Position numbers and translations under genes: made by a program
Origin: Verrucomicrobiota bacterium
GTDB lineage: Bacteria > Verrucomicrobiota > Verrucomicrobiia > Opitutales > Seribacteraceae
DNA: 18,327 nt
Direction of reading: 5' to 3'
Assembly (NCBI GenBank): GCA_030830145.1
Contig: JAURNO010000307.1
Location: 1-18,327, forward strand
Notes under the pieces: model-generated
Databases searched by the model: none
Seen by the model: only the letters and a program-made list of their open reading frames with translations
Told to the model about the DNA's origin: nothing
Shown: one piece after another, positions 7,715 through 15,632 of the stretch
Layout of the letters: the number at the start of each line of letters is the position of its first letter
Position numbering within the stretch: position 1 is the stretch's first letter

Positions 7715-8425
7715 ATGAGCGAAGAAGAAAACAAGGAAGAAGAACAAGAGCAGGATCTACCTTCGGAAAAGGAACCCGAATCGGTGTCCGAAGAAAAGAA
7801 GGAATCCGCATCACCTGAACCAGTCGAATCACCTGACTCGGACGCTGAGGAAGCCAAACCTCAAAAGAAGGCTAAGGAAATAAAATCCGAGCCCGAAGAG
7901 AAGAGTGCTTCCAAGCAAGACAAGGAAGTAAAGTCCGACTTGGACTCCGAAGACAAGTCCTCTTCAGATGATGAGTCAGGAGACGCAGATACAGGGAAAA
8001 AGAAAGAAGAAACTGCTGAGGACTTGCTTGGAGCCAATATCGAACAGGTAAAGATCCGCAAGGCCAAGGGAAGTAAAAACATTTCTTCCGGTATCTGTTT
8101 CATCGTTGCGACCTTTAACAATACCAAGGTCTCTTTTTCTGACATGAAGGGCAATGTGATCTCCTGGTCTAGTTCTGGAAAATGCAATTTTCGTGGATCA
8201 AGAAAATCTACGGCGTATGCCGCGCAAGTCGTCACTCAAGATGCTGGACGTGCTGCAATGTCACATGGGATGAAGGAGGTTTTGGTCAAAGTCAAAGGGC
8301 CAGGCATGGGGCGTGATTCGGCAATCAGAGCGCTACAGAGTCTAGGCTTTATCGTAAGCTCCATTGTCGACGTGACTCCCGTCCCTCACAATGGGTGCCG
8401 TCCGCCCAAAAGAAGACGCGTTTAA
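7715..8425 (+). CDS. rpsK: 30S ribosomal protein S11 with long acidic N-terminal extension
   Basis: S11 lies on the 30S platform near the mRNA exit and the 16S rRNA 3' end. The 236-aa product has a normal core at about residues 112-236, with [15 protein letters not shown], then [24 protein letters not shown] and [13 protein letters not shown]. Before it stands a low-complexity region of about 110 residues: roughly 40 Asp/Glu, 17 Lys, many Ser, and no Arg, His, Cys or aromatic residue. Ordinary S11 is about 129 aa. AGGA at 7704-7707, seven bases before the ATG, supports this start. No in-frame ATG exists near the core; a TTG at 8024 is the only near alternative. Confidence 0.95.
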   Translation: MSEEENKEEEQEQDLPSEKEPESVSEEKKESASPEPVESPDSDAEEAKPQKKAKEIKSEPEEKSASKQDKEVKSDLDSEDKSSSDDESGDADTGKKKEETAEDLLGANIEQVKIRKAKGSKNISSGICFIVATFNNTKVSFSDMKGNVISWSSSGKCNFRGSRKSTAYAAQVVTQDAGRAAMSHGMKEVLVKVKGPGMGRDSAIRALQSLGFIVSSIVDVTPVPHNGCRPPKRRRV

Positions 8426-8459
8426 TCATTAGCTAACCCATTATCTGAAACTTTTCATT

Positions 8460-9068
8460 ATGTCTCGTTACACTGGCCCCACCACTCGAATCAACAGACG
8501 CTTTGGCATGGCGATATTTCCTGCCAACAAAGCCTTTGAAAGAAGAACCTACCCTCCAGGGCAGCACGGACCTAATTTTCGTAGAAAAATAAGTGATTAC
8601 GGAGAGGGTTTGGTCGAGAAGCAAAAACTCAGAATCATGTATGGACTGACTGAGAAGCAATTTCGCAACCTTTTCGAGCGAGCAAAAAGAAAAAAAGGTG
8701 TAACCGGAGAGGTATTCCTTACCTTGTTGGAGACCCGATTGGACAATGTCGTTTACAGACTTGGTTTTGCCAAAACCAGGCAAGCAGCAAGACAGTTCGT
8801 CAACCATGGCCACATTCTGGTGAACGGCATCAAGGTTGATATTGCGAGTTACAGGGTTTCAGTCGGAGATGAAATCGGGGTCCGAGAAAAGACTTCTTCG
8901 AGGCAGCTTGCCACTAGAAATCTCGAAGGAGCTCAATATCATCCTTCCCCTCCATGGGTTGAAGTAAACGCAGACTCCTTACAGGGTATCGTTTCACGGT
9001 TTCCACAACCCGACGAGCTCGAGAAAAGCGTAAACATTCAGTTGGTTGTAGAATTTTACAGCCGATAG
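8460..9068 (+). CDS. rpsD: 30S ribosomal protein S4
   Basis: S4 (202 aa) initiates 30S assembly on the 16S rRNA 5' domain, and in E. coli it represses the alpha operon. The start MSRYTGPTTRINRRFG and the block RRTYPPGQHGPN are typical. The S4 RNA-binding domain spans about residues 90-155 (LETRLDNVVYRLGFAKTRQAARQFVNHGHILVNG) and the C-terminus ends IQLVVEFYSR. There are no N-terminal zinc-binding cysteines, so it is the C-minus form. It follows rpsK after 34 nt without a Shine-Dalgarno sequence. Confidence 0.98.
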   Translation: MSRYTGPTTRINRRFGMAIFPANKAFERRTYPPGQHGPNFRRKISDYGEGLVEKQKLRIMYGLTEKQFRNLFERAKRKKGVTGEVFLTLLETRLDNVVYRLGFAKTRQAARQFVNHGHILVNGIKVDIASYRVSVGDEIGVREKTSSRQLATRNLEGAQYHPSPPWVEVNADSLQGIVSRFPQPDELEKSVNIQLVVEFYSR

Positions 9069-9108
9069 TCAGCTCTCATTTTTAAAGTTCATCCAACAAA
9101 AAAACATT

Positions 9109-10107
9109 ATGGCCACAAGACTCGGAAAGTTCGAACTACCTAATCGCCTCATTAAAGAGGAGGAAACAGCCAACGAAAAGTATGCCAAGTTTATAGCCGA
9201 TCCCTTTGAGTCAGGCTATGGACATACCATCGGTAATGCATTCCGGAGGGTCCTGCTCAGCTCAATCGAAGGGGCGGCGATATCTTCTCTGAAAATCGAT
9301 GGAGTTCAGCATGAATTTCAAAGCGTTGACGGTATCGTGGAAGACGTAACCGACATTGTTCTGAATCTTAAAAAGATTCTTATCGTTAGCCATAAAGCTG
9401 ATCCCGTTGCTCTCACTCTTGAAGTGGAAAGAGAAGGAGAGATTACCGCAGCAGATATTGCCCCAGCTGAAGGAATCGAAATTATCAACCCCGAACAACT
9501 GATCCTCACGACTGATAGAAAACAGAAGATCGTTGCGGAAATGACAGTTTCCGTAGGAAGAGGGTTTTGCTTGGGAGAGGACAGTAAAACAGATGACCAA
9601 CCGATTGGTGTAATCAATGTTGATGCCCTTTACAGTCCCGTTAAACTTGTTAAATACGATGTGCAGAATACCAGAGTCGGTCAAATGACCGATTATGATA
9701 AACTTATCCTTGAGGTAAACACGGACGGACGTATCACACCAGACGACGCACTGAAGCAATCAGCTGCAATCCTCAGGCACCACCTGGACGTTTTTGATCA
9801 AATAACCGAAGAACAAATAGAATTCGAAAGTCACTCAAAGGAAGTGAGCGAAGAGCAGAACAGGCTTCGTAACCTACTTGGTATGAGCGTAAATGAGATC
9901 GAGTTGTCTGTACGTGCAGCAAATTGCCTAAACAACGCGAACATAACTACCGTAGGTGAACTTGCCACCAAATCTGAGCCTGAAATGCTTAAATACCGCA
10001 ATTTTGGTAAGAAATCACTAAACGAGATTAAGGCTAAATTGGAACAACTTGGATTGTCCTTGGGCATGAAATTTGAAAACCGTTTGCTCGATTCTGCCTC
10101 CAACTAA
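9109..10107 (+). CDS. rpoA: DNA-directed RNA polymerase subunit alpha
   Basis: The alpha subunit (332 aa) nucleates RNA polymerase assembly and contacts UP elements and activators. The N-terminal domain (residues 1 to about 235) contains FIADPFESGYGHTIGNAFRRVLLSS, the dimerisation and beta-contact region, and SPVKLVKYDVQNTRVGQ. After a linker, the C-terminal domain (about 255-325) carries VRAANCL and GKKSLNEIKAKL. Arg269 and Asn272 occupy the places of the E. coli DNA-contacting Arg265 and Asn268. Length is normal. It is placed between rpsD (40 nt) and rplQ (36 nt), the standard order. The leader is A-rich (aacaaaaaaacatt) with no Shine-Dalgarno sequence. Confidence 0.98.
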   Translation: MATRLGKFELPNRLIKEEETANEKYAKFIADPFESGYGHTIGNAFRRVLLSSIEGAAISSLKIDGVQHEFQSVDGIVEDVTDIVLNLKKILIVSHKADPVALTLEVEREGEITAADIAPAEGIEIINPEQLILTTDRKQKIVAEMTVSVGRGFCLGEDSKTDDQPIGVINVDALYSPVKLVKYDVQNTRVGQMTDYDKLILEVNTDGRITPDDALKQSAAILRHHLDVFDQITEEQIEFESHSKEVSEEQNRLRNLLGMSVNEIELSVRAANCLNNANITTVGELATKSEPEMLKYRNFGKKSLNEIKAKLEQLGLSLGMKFENRLLDSASN

Positions 10108-10143
10108 TACCCACCCCTCCATCACCTTTTATTTTCCCGCAGG

Positions 10144-10923
10144 ATGAGACATCGTAAACACAACCATCTTCTCGGCGTCAAGACAGCGCATCGCATTTCT
10201 TTGATTGCGAATTTGTCCTGTTCCTTGATCGAGAATGGCCGAATCACCACCACATTGGCCAAGGCACGGGCACTTCGTCCGTCAATTGAGAAAGTCATTA
10301 CATTGGCAAAGAAAGCTCACGTTGCTTCTGACGCCGCACAAAAAGTTCACTATCGTCGGCTCGCTATTGCTCGGATACGAAATAAAAAGGCAGTCAAGAA
10401 ACTGTTCGACGAATTGGTGGAGCAGTTCGTAAATCGAAATGGTGGGTATACGAGAATTTATAAATTAGCAATGCCTCGGCTAGGGGATGCCGCTGATATG
10501 GCAATCATCGAGTTTGTCGAAGATGCTCCTAAAAAGAAGGCAAAGAAAAAGAAAGCTTCGGCAAAGAAGTCTGCGAAGGATTCAAACAAGTCGTCCGAAT
10601 CAAAGACTGATGAAGCTGCATCCGAAGAATCTTCGGCAGAGCCTGAAGAGCCTGTTACCGAGGAACAAATAACCGAAGAAAAACCCGAATCGAGCTCGGA
10701 TACGGAGACTTCCAACGAAGAGCAATCCTCCGAAGACACCGAGTCGAAGGAATCGGAACCCGAAGCGATTGCGGATGCAGAAGCTTCGCCTGCCGAGGAA
10801 CCCTCGGAAGACACCGATTCGAAAGAGGCTGAACCTGAAGCGAATGCCGATACTGAAGCCTCTCCCGACGAGCAATCCTCCGAAGACACCGAGTCGAAGG
10901 ACGAGGAACAAGCAAAGGATTAG
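10144..10923 (+). CDS. rplQ: 50S ribosomal protein L17 with long lysine-rich and acidic C-terminal tail
   Basis: L17 binds 23S rRNA near the peptide exit side of the large subunit. Residues 1 to about 126 form the normal protein: MRHRKHNHLLG, then ENGRITTTLAKARALRPSIEKVITLAK, RNGGYTRIYKL, and ADMAIIEFVE. The remaining 130 or so residues are additional. Residues 130-149 carry 11 lysines; residues 150-259 are Glu/Ser/Asp/Ala-rich with no aromatic residue and a 25-residue repeat. Ordinary L17 is 115-130 aa. The frame stays open to a single TAG, so the tail looks translated. An AGG abuts the ATG directly, too close for a normal Shine-Dalgarno spacing. Confidence 0.95.
   Translation: MRHRKHNHLLGVKTAHRISLIANLSCSLIENGRITTTLAKARALRPSIEKVITLAKKAHVASDAAQKVHYRRLAIARIRNKKAVKKLFDELVEQFVNRNGGYTRIYKLAMPRLGDAADMAIIEFVEDAPKKKAKKKKASAKKSAKDSNKSSESKTDEAASEESSAEPEEPVTEEQITEEKPESSSDTETSNEEQSSEDTESKESEPEAIADAEASPAEEPSEDTDSKEAEPEANADTEASPDEQSSEDTESKDEEQAKD
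10720..10901 (+). repeat. In-frame 75-bp tandem repeat encoding the L17 acidic tail
   Basis: Three units of 75 bp begin with GAG at 10720, 10795 and 10870; the third is cut short. Each encodes a 25-residue acidic unit that starts EQSSEDTESK or EEPSEDTDSK. The first 32 bases of units 1 and 3 (10720-10751 and 10870-10901) are identical, while the middle unit differs at several bases. The period is an exact multiple of three, so gain or loss of units keeps the frame. Confidence 0.9.
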
Positions 10924-10933
10924 CGAACCTATT

Positions 10934-10951
10934 TGGAACCGGACGGTTCCA
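10934..10951 (+). terminator. Possible hairpin at the end of the ribosomal operon
   Basis: Ten bases after the rplQ stop, TGGAACC and GGTTCCA form a perfect 7-bp stem around a GGAC tetraloop. Its place at the end of the operon fits a terminator or 3'-end stabiliser. The following bases (tcaagcggct) contain no T tract, so it is not a canonical intrinsic terminator. Confidence 0.4.
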
Positions 10952-11079
10952 TCAAGCGGCTTCTAGATAGTCGAAAATAGGAAAAATTTAGGTTAGTGTT
11001 GCAATGAGGTAGGGTTGCCCTTTTCCTCGTTACCTTTTAAGAATTTCATGAGCTGAATCATGAAAAACATCTTACACTT
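10952..11079. other. Intergenic region between rplQ and guaA
   Basis: With the hairpin before it, this makes the largest gap in the window (156 nt from rplQ to guaA) and the likeliest place for a guaA promoter. By eye the best sigma-70-like pair is TTGCCC at 11015-11020 with a poor TAAGAA near 11038, matching only part of the consensus. I do not see the three-way junction of a purine riboswitch. The palindrome at 11044-11065 is listed separately. Confidence 0.35.
11044..11065. promoter_or_regulatory. Perfect inverted repeat upstream of guaA (candidate operator or leader hairpin)
   Basis: TTTCATGA (11044-11051) and TCATGAAA (11058-11065) are exact reverse complements separated by six bases. 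The element ends 14 bases before the guaA ATG. The arms could bind a dimeric regulator or fold as an 8-bp hairpin in the mRNA near the ribosome-binding region. No known operator consensus was recognised. Confidence 0.4.
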
Positions 11080-12618
11080 ATGGCACAGACGATTGTAGTA
11101 TTGGATTTCGGGTCACAGTATACGCAAGTGATAGCCCGTCGTATTAGGGAAGCAAATGTATACTCAAAGGTTTTGCCTTTTGATACTCCCGTCGGAGAGA
11201 TAAAGGCCCTTAAACCTGTAGGCCTCGTGCTGTCAGGTGGACCTGCCAGTGTCTTGGCCAATGGAAGCCCCAAACCACATCGAAGTTTATTTAATTTGGG
11301 AGTACCAATTCTGGGTATTTGCTACGGGTTGCAACTCATGGGTAAAATGTTGGGCGGAGAAGTAAAAGCAAGCCAACAAAGGGAGTACGGAAGGGGGAAG
11401 CTCTCCATCACTAAGCCCGGCACCTTGTTCAAGGGGCTTCCAAAAGAATTGACCGTTTGGAACTCTCATGGCGATTGCCTGACCAAGTTGCCGAAAGGGT
11501 TTCGGGAACTTGCCAGAACTGAAAACTCGCGTTTTTCCGCCATAGAAGACCCCGCGAGAAAGTTCTATGGTTTACAATTTCATCCCGAGGTCGAGCATTC
11601 CGAAAAAGGTACCCAAATCATTCAAAACTTTCTCACACAGGTTTGTAAGTGTGAAGGTGATTGGGGTATGGAGGATTTCACCGAGGCATCTATTCGTTCC
11701 ATCCAGGAGCAGGTGGGAGACAAAAAAGTCATTTTGGGTTTAAGCGGCGGAGTTGATTCGTCTGTTGCCGCTGCCCTCATTGACCGGGCAATTGGAAAAC
11801 AACTCACCTGTATTTTTGTCGATAATGGCCTTTTGCGGTTAAATGAAAGAGATCAAGTGATACAACTTTTTCATAATCATATTCCCGGTAAACTGAAGGT
11901 TGCCCGTGCGGGTGCTCTTTTCTTGAACCGTCTGAAGGGAGTAACCGACCCGGAGAAGAAGAGAAAAATAATTGGTAAAACTTTCATTGAAGTTTTTGAT
12001 CAAGAGGTCAAGAAATTGGGCGAGGTTGATTTTTTGGCTCAAGGAACGCTATATCCCGACGTAATAGAAAGCGTTCCAATCGGAGGCAACCCAGCCGCTT
12101 TGATCAAAAGCCATCATAATGTTGGAGGTTTGCCCAAAAGCATGAAGCTTTCTCTTCTCGAACCACTACGTGAGCTTTTCAAGGATGAGGTTCGTGATTT
12201 GGGCAGAACGCTTGGTCTACCGAAAGAAGTTCTCATGCGGCATCCTTTTCCTGGTCCTGGCCTTGGAGTCCGGGTGGTCGGTGAAATCAAACCGCAACGC
12301 CTTCGTGTACTTCGGGAAGCGGACGCTATCTTTATCGAGGAATTGATAGAGTCTCGATGGTATCACAGGCTTTGGCAGGCATTTTGCGTTTTCCTTCCCG
12401 TTCGCAGTGTTGGCGTTATGGGAGACGAAAGAACCTATGAGAATGTGATATCCCTTCGTGCCGTTACCAGCAGTGATGCAATGACAGCGGATTGGGCTCA
12501 ATTACCGGACAAGCTTTTGAGAAAGGTCTCAAATCGAATCATCAACGAAGTAAAGGGTGCCAATCGAGTCGTTTACGATATTAGTTCCAAACCCCCCAGT
12601 ACAATCGAATGGGAGTAG
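11080..12618 (+). CDS. guaA: GMP synthase (glutamine-hydrolysing)
   Basis: GuaA converts XMP to GMP using ATP and glutamine, the last step of guanine nucleotide synthesis. The 512-aa product has a class I glutamine amidotransferase domain with Cys81 in GICYG and His168/Glu170 in FHPE. The ATP-pyrophosphatase domain follows, with P-loop SGGVDS at residues 222-227. The C-terminal dimerisation domain ends [15 protein letters not shown]. All catalytic residues are present and length is typical (about 510-525). It is the first gene after the ribosomal block; hisD follows after 15 nt, suggesting cotranscription. The ATG lacks a Shine-Dalgarno sequence. Confidence 0.98.
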   Translation: MAQTIVVLDFGSQYTQVIARRIREANVYSKVLPFDTPVGEIKALKPVGLVLSGGPASVLANGSPKPHRSLFNLGVPILGICYGLQLMGKMLGGEVKASQQREYGRGKLSITKPGTLFKGLPKELTVWNSHGDCLTKLPKGFRELARTENSRFSAIEDPARKFYGLQFHPEVEHSEKGTQIIQNFLTQVCKCEGDWGMEDFTEASIRSIQEQVGDKKVILGLSGGVDSSVAAALIDRAIGKQLTCIFVDNGLLRLNERDQVIQLFHNHIPGKLKVARAGALFLNRLKGVTDPEKKRKIIGKTFIEVFDQEVKKLGEVDFLAQGTLYPDVIESVPIGGNPAALIKSHHNVGGLPKSMKLSLLEPLRELFKDEVRDLGRTLGLPKEVLMRHPFPGPGLGVRVVGEIKPQRLRVLREADAIFIEELIESRWYHRLWQAFCVFLPVRSVGVMGDERTYENVISLRAVTSSDAMTADWAQLPDKLLRKVSNRIINEVKGANRVVYDISSKPPSTIEWE

Positions 12619-12633
12619 CCAGGTGCCTTTCTC

Positions 12634-13941
12634 ATGAATTATTCCTATCTTTCGGATTCTCCTGATCTCCTATCGGTCCTGCGGGAGTTCGGCTCCGTTT
12701 CCGTCCCGGATTGTGAAGTAACTGAAACGGTTTCCGGCATCTTGGAGGATATTCGTTTGCGTGGCGATGCAGCTCTTCTTGAGAAGACACTTTTGTATGA
12801 CGGGGCTTCGCTTGCTGCGGATGAAATCGTTGTCAATCCCGCAGAGCTAACCGATGCTCAATCAAAGTTATCGGAATCCGAACGCTCTGCCATTCAAGAA
12901 GCCATTACGAACGTCGAGTTATTTCACAACAAGAGCATGCCGGAAGATTGGAGTACCTTAAACGAGCATGGAGCCGAAGTCGGGGAGAGGCATTATCCGA
13001 TTGATCGAGTGGGTATATATGTTCCGGGCGGAAACGTACCTTTGGTTTCCACCGTGATTATGACGGTTACTTTAGCAAAGGTCGCCAAGGTACCTGAAAT
13101 TGCCGTCGTCACCCCGCCTGACTCCAATGGCAAGGTCTCCTTTCAGATATTGGCTGCCCTTGAAATGTTGGGGGTTTCCGAGGTCTACCGGGTGGGGGGG
13201 GCTCAAGCGATCGCCTCCTTGGCCTTTGGTACCGAAACAATTAATGCAGTTGATAAAATTTACGGTCCGGGCAATGCCTACGTCAATGAGGCCAAAAGAC
13301 AATCCTTTGGCACTGTTGGGATTGATCTTCTTCCAGGGCCTAGCGAGGTCATGGTCATTGCTGACTCCACGGCCAATCCGGCCTATGTTGCGGCGGCCCT
13401 TTTGGCTCAAGCGGAACATGGATCCGGAAAAGAAAAAATCTATTTTCTTTTCACGGACGAAGCCCTCTTTTCGCAGGTTGCAATCGAGATCGATTTACAG
13501 GTCAAAACACTCTCCCATCGACAATCAATTCTGCGAGTACTTGAAAATGGTTTTCTTTCCATTTATCTTCCCAATCTTCCGAGGCTTGCCGAGGTAGCCT
13601 CCTTTATCGCCCCTGAACATCTCGAACTTCAGGTTTCGGAAGAGAACCTAACCCTGCTGACCGAAAAGATCACGACGGCGGGGGCCTTTCTCATGGGACA
13701 TGAGACCGCAACCTCCCTCGGTGATTTCGCGGCAGGCCCAAGCCATGTTCTTCCTACGGGTAGATCATCCCGGTTCTCATCGGGCCTCAAACTGAATGAC
13801 TTCATGAGGCGAACTAGTTTCATCAAGTACGATGAAAACTCGGCGAGAAAAGCTCAACAGGTTATCGCTGAGTTTGCCAAGATGGAGAAGCTCGACGCCC
13901 ATGGCCGGGCCCTTTCCATGCGCATCGAAGAAAAGGGTTGA
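12634..13941 (+). CDS. hisD: Histidinol dehydrogenase
   Basis: HisD carries out the last two steps of histidine synthesis, oxidising L-histidinol to histidine with two NAD+. The 435-aa product contains GIYVPGGNVPLVST, RVGGAQAIASLAFGT, KIYGPGNAYVNEAKR and LPGPSEVMVIAD. By alignment to the E. coli enzyme, Gln259, His262, Asp364 and His423 are the zinc ligands, and Glu328/His329 (APEHLEL) are the catalytic pair. Length is typical. AGGTG at 12621-12625, eight bases before the ATG, is a reasonable Shine-Dalgarno sequence. hisC begins 5 nt after the stop. Confidence 0.98.
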   Translation: MNYSYLSDSPDLLSVLREFGSVSVPDCEVTETVSGILEDIRLRGDAALLEKTLLYDGASLAADEIVVNPAELTDAQSKLSESERSAIQEAITNVELFHNKSMPEDWSTLNEHGAEVGERHYPIDRVGIYVPGGNVPLVSTVIMTVTLAKVAKVPEIAVVTPPDSNGKVSFQILAALEMLGVSEVYRVGGAQAIASLAFGTETINAVDKIYGPGNAYVNEAKRQSFGTVGIDLLPGPSEVMVIADSTANPAYVAAALLAQAEHGSGKEKIYFLFTDEALFSQVAIEIDLQVKTLSHRQSILRVLENGFLSIYLPNLPRLAEVASFIAPEHLELQVSEENLTLLTEKITTAGAFLMGHETATSLGDFAAGPSHVLPTGRSSRFSSGLKLNDFMRRTSFIKYDENSARKAQQVIAEFAKMEKLDAHGRALSMRIEEKG

Positions 13942-13946
13942 GCAAG

Positions 13947-15041
13947 ATGGAGCATGGCCCACAGCTTTCCCGCCCTCTCACTCAACACCATCCATACGTT
14001 CCCGGCAAGCAACCCGAGATCTCTGATGGAACGGTTAAGCTCAACACGAATGAAAACCCCTACCCTCCCAGTGCCCAGATCAAAAATGCGATCCTTGGTG
14101 AACTGGAATCTCTCAGGCTTTATCCCAACCCATCTTCGAATGACCTAAGAGCTGGTATTGCAAAGTTGCATGGATTGAAAGCCTCCCAAGTCATTGTGGG
14201 CAATGGGTCCGACGATCTTCTCAATTTGTGTACCCGTTGTTTTTCGGACGAAAAGTTGAAAGTGGGCATGCTCGAGCCTAGTTATTCTCTCTACGAAGTC
14301 GTAGCGTCTCTTCAAGGTTCGAGCCTGATTCGAATACCTTTTGACGATGACGCTTTCACCATAAATCCGAAGTTGATCGTCGATTCTGGAGCAAACCTTT
14401 TTTTCATAACAAGTCCCCATGCCCCAAGTGGCCGAGAATATTCAATGGATTGCTTCAGGTACATTCTCTCTGAATTTCAAGGCATCGTAGTCATCGACGA
14501 GGCTTATGCCGACTTTGCCGGGCAAAATGCATTGTCCCTCCTGGATGACTATCCAAATCTGATCATAACTCGGACAATGTCCAAGTCGTACTCTCTTGCC
14601 GGCTTGCGCGTTGGCTATGCGTTATCGTCACCCAAAATCATTTCCATACTGGATCAGGCGAGAGAAGTATACAATGTGGACCGCTTGGCTCAGGCAGCAG
14701 CATTGGCCAGCCTGAACGATCGAAATTATTTTGAAGAAACCCTTACCTTGATTGTTAAGGAAAGAACGAAGTTAGCAATGGTCTTGGATGAATGGGGATG
14801 GAAAAGTTGTCCGAGCGGAGCGAATTTCATATTCACCAGACCGATTGACTTCAAAGGAGAATCAGGTCCTGAAGTCGCATCCGATCTTTATGACTATCTT
14901 GCCTCGAGAAACGTCCTGATCCGTTATTTTCCCCAACATGAACTGACTTCTTCCTATGTTAGAATCAGTATTGGCAATTCTCGGGATATGGATATCCTCT
15001 TGGAAAGAATAATCGAATGGAAAACTCAAGAACAGCCGTAG
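13947..15041 (+). CDS. hisC: Histidinol-phosphate aminotransferase
   Basis: HisC is a fold-type I PLP aminotransferase that makes histidinol phosphate from imidazole acetol phosphate and glutamate. The 364-aa product has [27 protein letters not shown] (Asp184/Tyr187), and the PLP-binding Lys213 in [15 protein letters not shown]. The usual NPNNPTG loop reads SPHAPSG, with Ala159 where many family members have Asn. The ATG at 13947 is chosen over an in-frame TTG at 13938 that overlaps the hisD stop. AAAAGGG at 13931-13937 lies nine bases before the ATG. The 3' end overlaps hisB by 25 nt. Confidence 0.95.
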   Translation: MEHGPQLSRPLTQHHPYVPGKQPEISDGTVKLNTNENPYPPSAQIKNAILGELESLRLYPNPSSNDLRAGIAKLHGLKASQVIVGNGSDDLLNLCTRCFSDEKLKVGMLEPSYSLYEVVASLQGSSLIRIPFDDDAFTINPKLIVDSGANLFFITSPHAPSGREYSMDCFRYILSEFQGIVVIDEAYADFAGQNALSLLDDYPNLIITRTMSKSYSLAGLRVGYALSSPKIISILDQAREVYNVDRLAQAAALASLNDRNYFEETLTLIVKERTKLAMVLDEWGWKSCPSGANFIFTRPIDFKGESGPEVASDLYDYLASRNVLIRYFPQHELTSSYVRISIGNSRDMDILLERIIEWKTQEQP

Positions 15042-15619
15042 TCAATCGAGACACGAAAGAAACTCAGATCCAGATTGATCTTGGTTTGGATGGATCGGGC
15101 AAGGGGGAAATTTCGACAGGAATACCCTTTCTCGATCATATGCTCACCCTCTTCTCCAAGCATGGATTTTTCGATCTGACCATCAAAGCCGAAGGAGATA
15201 TCGAGATAGACTATCATCATTTGGTCGAAGACATGGGAATTAGTTTGGGCCAAGCCTTCCGGGATGCTTTGGGTGACAAGTCCGGTATCAAGAGGTACGG
15301 TTTCTTTGTTTTGCCCATGGACGAGACCCTCGTTACGGTTGCTTTGGACCTGAGTAATCGAGGAATATTGGTTTACGATGCAGATCCCCCCGTCAGCTTG
15401 GTCAGAGATTTCAACATCCAACTTTTCAAGGAATTTTTTCAATCGTTCGCAAACGAAGTAGCTTGTAATCTTCATATCCGCTTGGAGCATGGTACCGAGC
15501 CCCATCATGTAGCCGAAGCCATTTTCAAAGGCTTTGCCAAGGCCTTGGACCTTGCTACGCAAATCGAGTCTCGGTTGGGCGGCTCGATACCCTCGACCAA
15601 AGGGACTTTATCCTCTTGA
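15017..15619 (+). CDS. hisB: Imidazoleglycerol-phosphate dehydratase (monofunctional)
   Basis: This manganese enzyme dehydrates imidazole glycerol phosphate to imidazole acetol phosphate, the substrate of HisC. The 200-aa product shows the duplicated metal-binding pattern: FLDHML (His41), DYHHLVED (His67/His68/Glu71), and [11 protein letters not shown] (His163/His164/Glu167), ending in PSTKGTL. The N-terminal histidinol-phosphate phosphatase domain of the E. coli fusion is absent, so that activity must come from another gene. The ATG at 15017 gives the normal [12 protein letters not shown] start and overlaps the end of hisC by 25 nt. GGAAAGA at 15002-15008 may serve as its ribosome-binding site. 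Confidence 0.97.
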   Translation: MENSRTAVVNRDTKETQIQIDLGLDGSGKGEISTGIPFLDHMLTLFSKHGFFDLTIKAEGDIEIDYHHLVEDMGISLGQAFRDALGDKSGIKRYGFFVLPMDETLVTVALDLSNRGILVYDADPPVSLVRDFNIQLFKEFFQSFANEVACNLHIRLEHGTEPHHVAEAIFKGFAKALDLATQIESRLGGSIPSTKGTLSS

Positions 15620-15632
15620 TGCTCGAGTCCGA

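Noticed and set aside
7861..8235. Antisense open frame opposite the S11 acidic extension
   Set aside because: Same composition artefact as in rplQ. The + strand S11 reading is certain for the core and continuous with the extension.
10458..10889. Long antisense open frames opposite the L17 tail (Ser- and Phe-rich products)
   Set aside because: They mirror the GAA/GAG/TCC-rich codons of the acidic tail. Stop codons are rare on the opposite strand of such sequence, and no start context or family match is visible.
10952..11043. Purine riboswitch before guaA
   Set aside because: I could not build the three-helix junction or find its conserved loop bases. Only simple inverted repeats are present.
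14416..14436. HisC loop SPHAPSG lacking the Asn of NPNNPTG, as a sign of a non-functional enzyme
   Set aside because: The PLP lysine and the other motifs are intact. As I recall, many genuine HisC proteins have Ala at this loop position (NPNAPTG forms), so it is a variant rather than a defect.
15534..15632. Upstream extension of hisH into hisB
   Set aside because: The extra residues are an out-of-frame reading of conserved hisB sequence. GTG at 15633 directly precedes the conserved HisH start.
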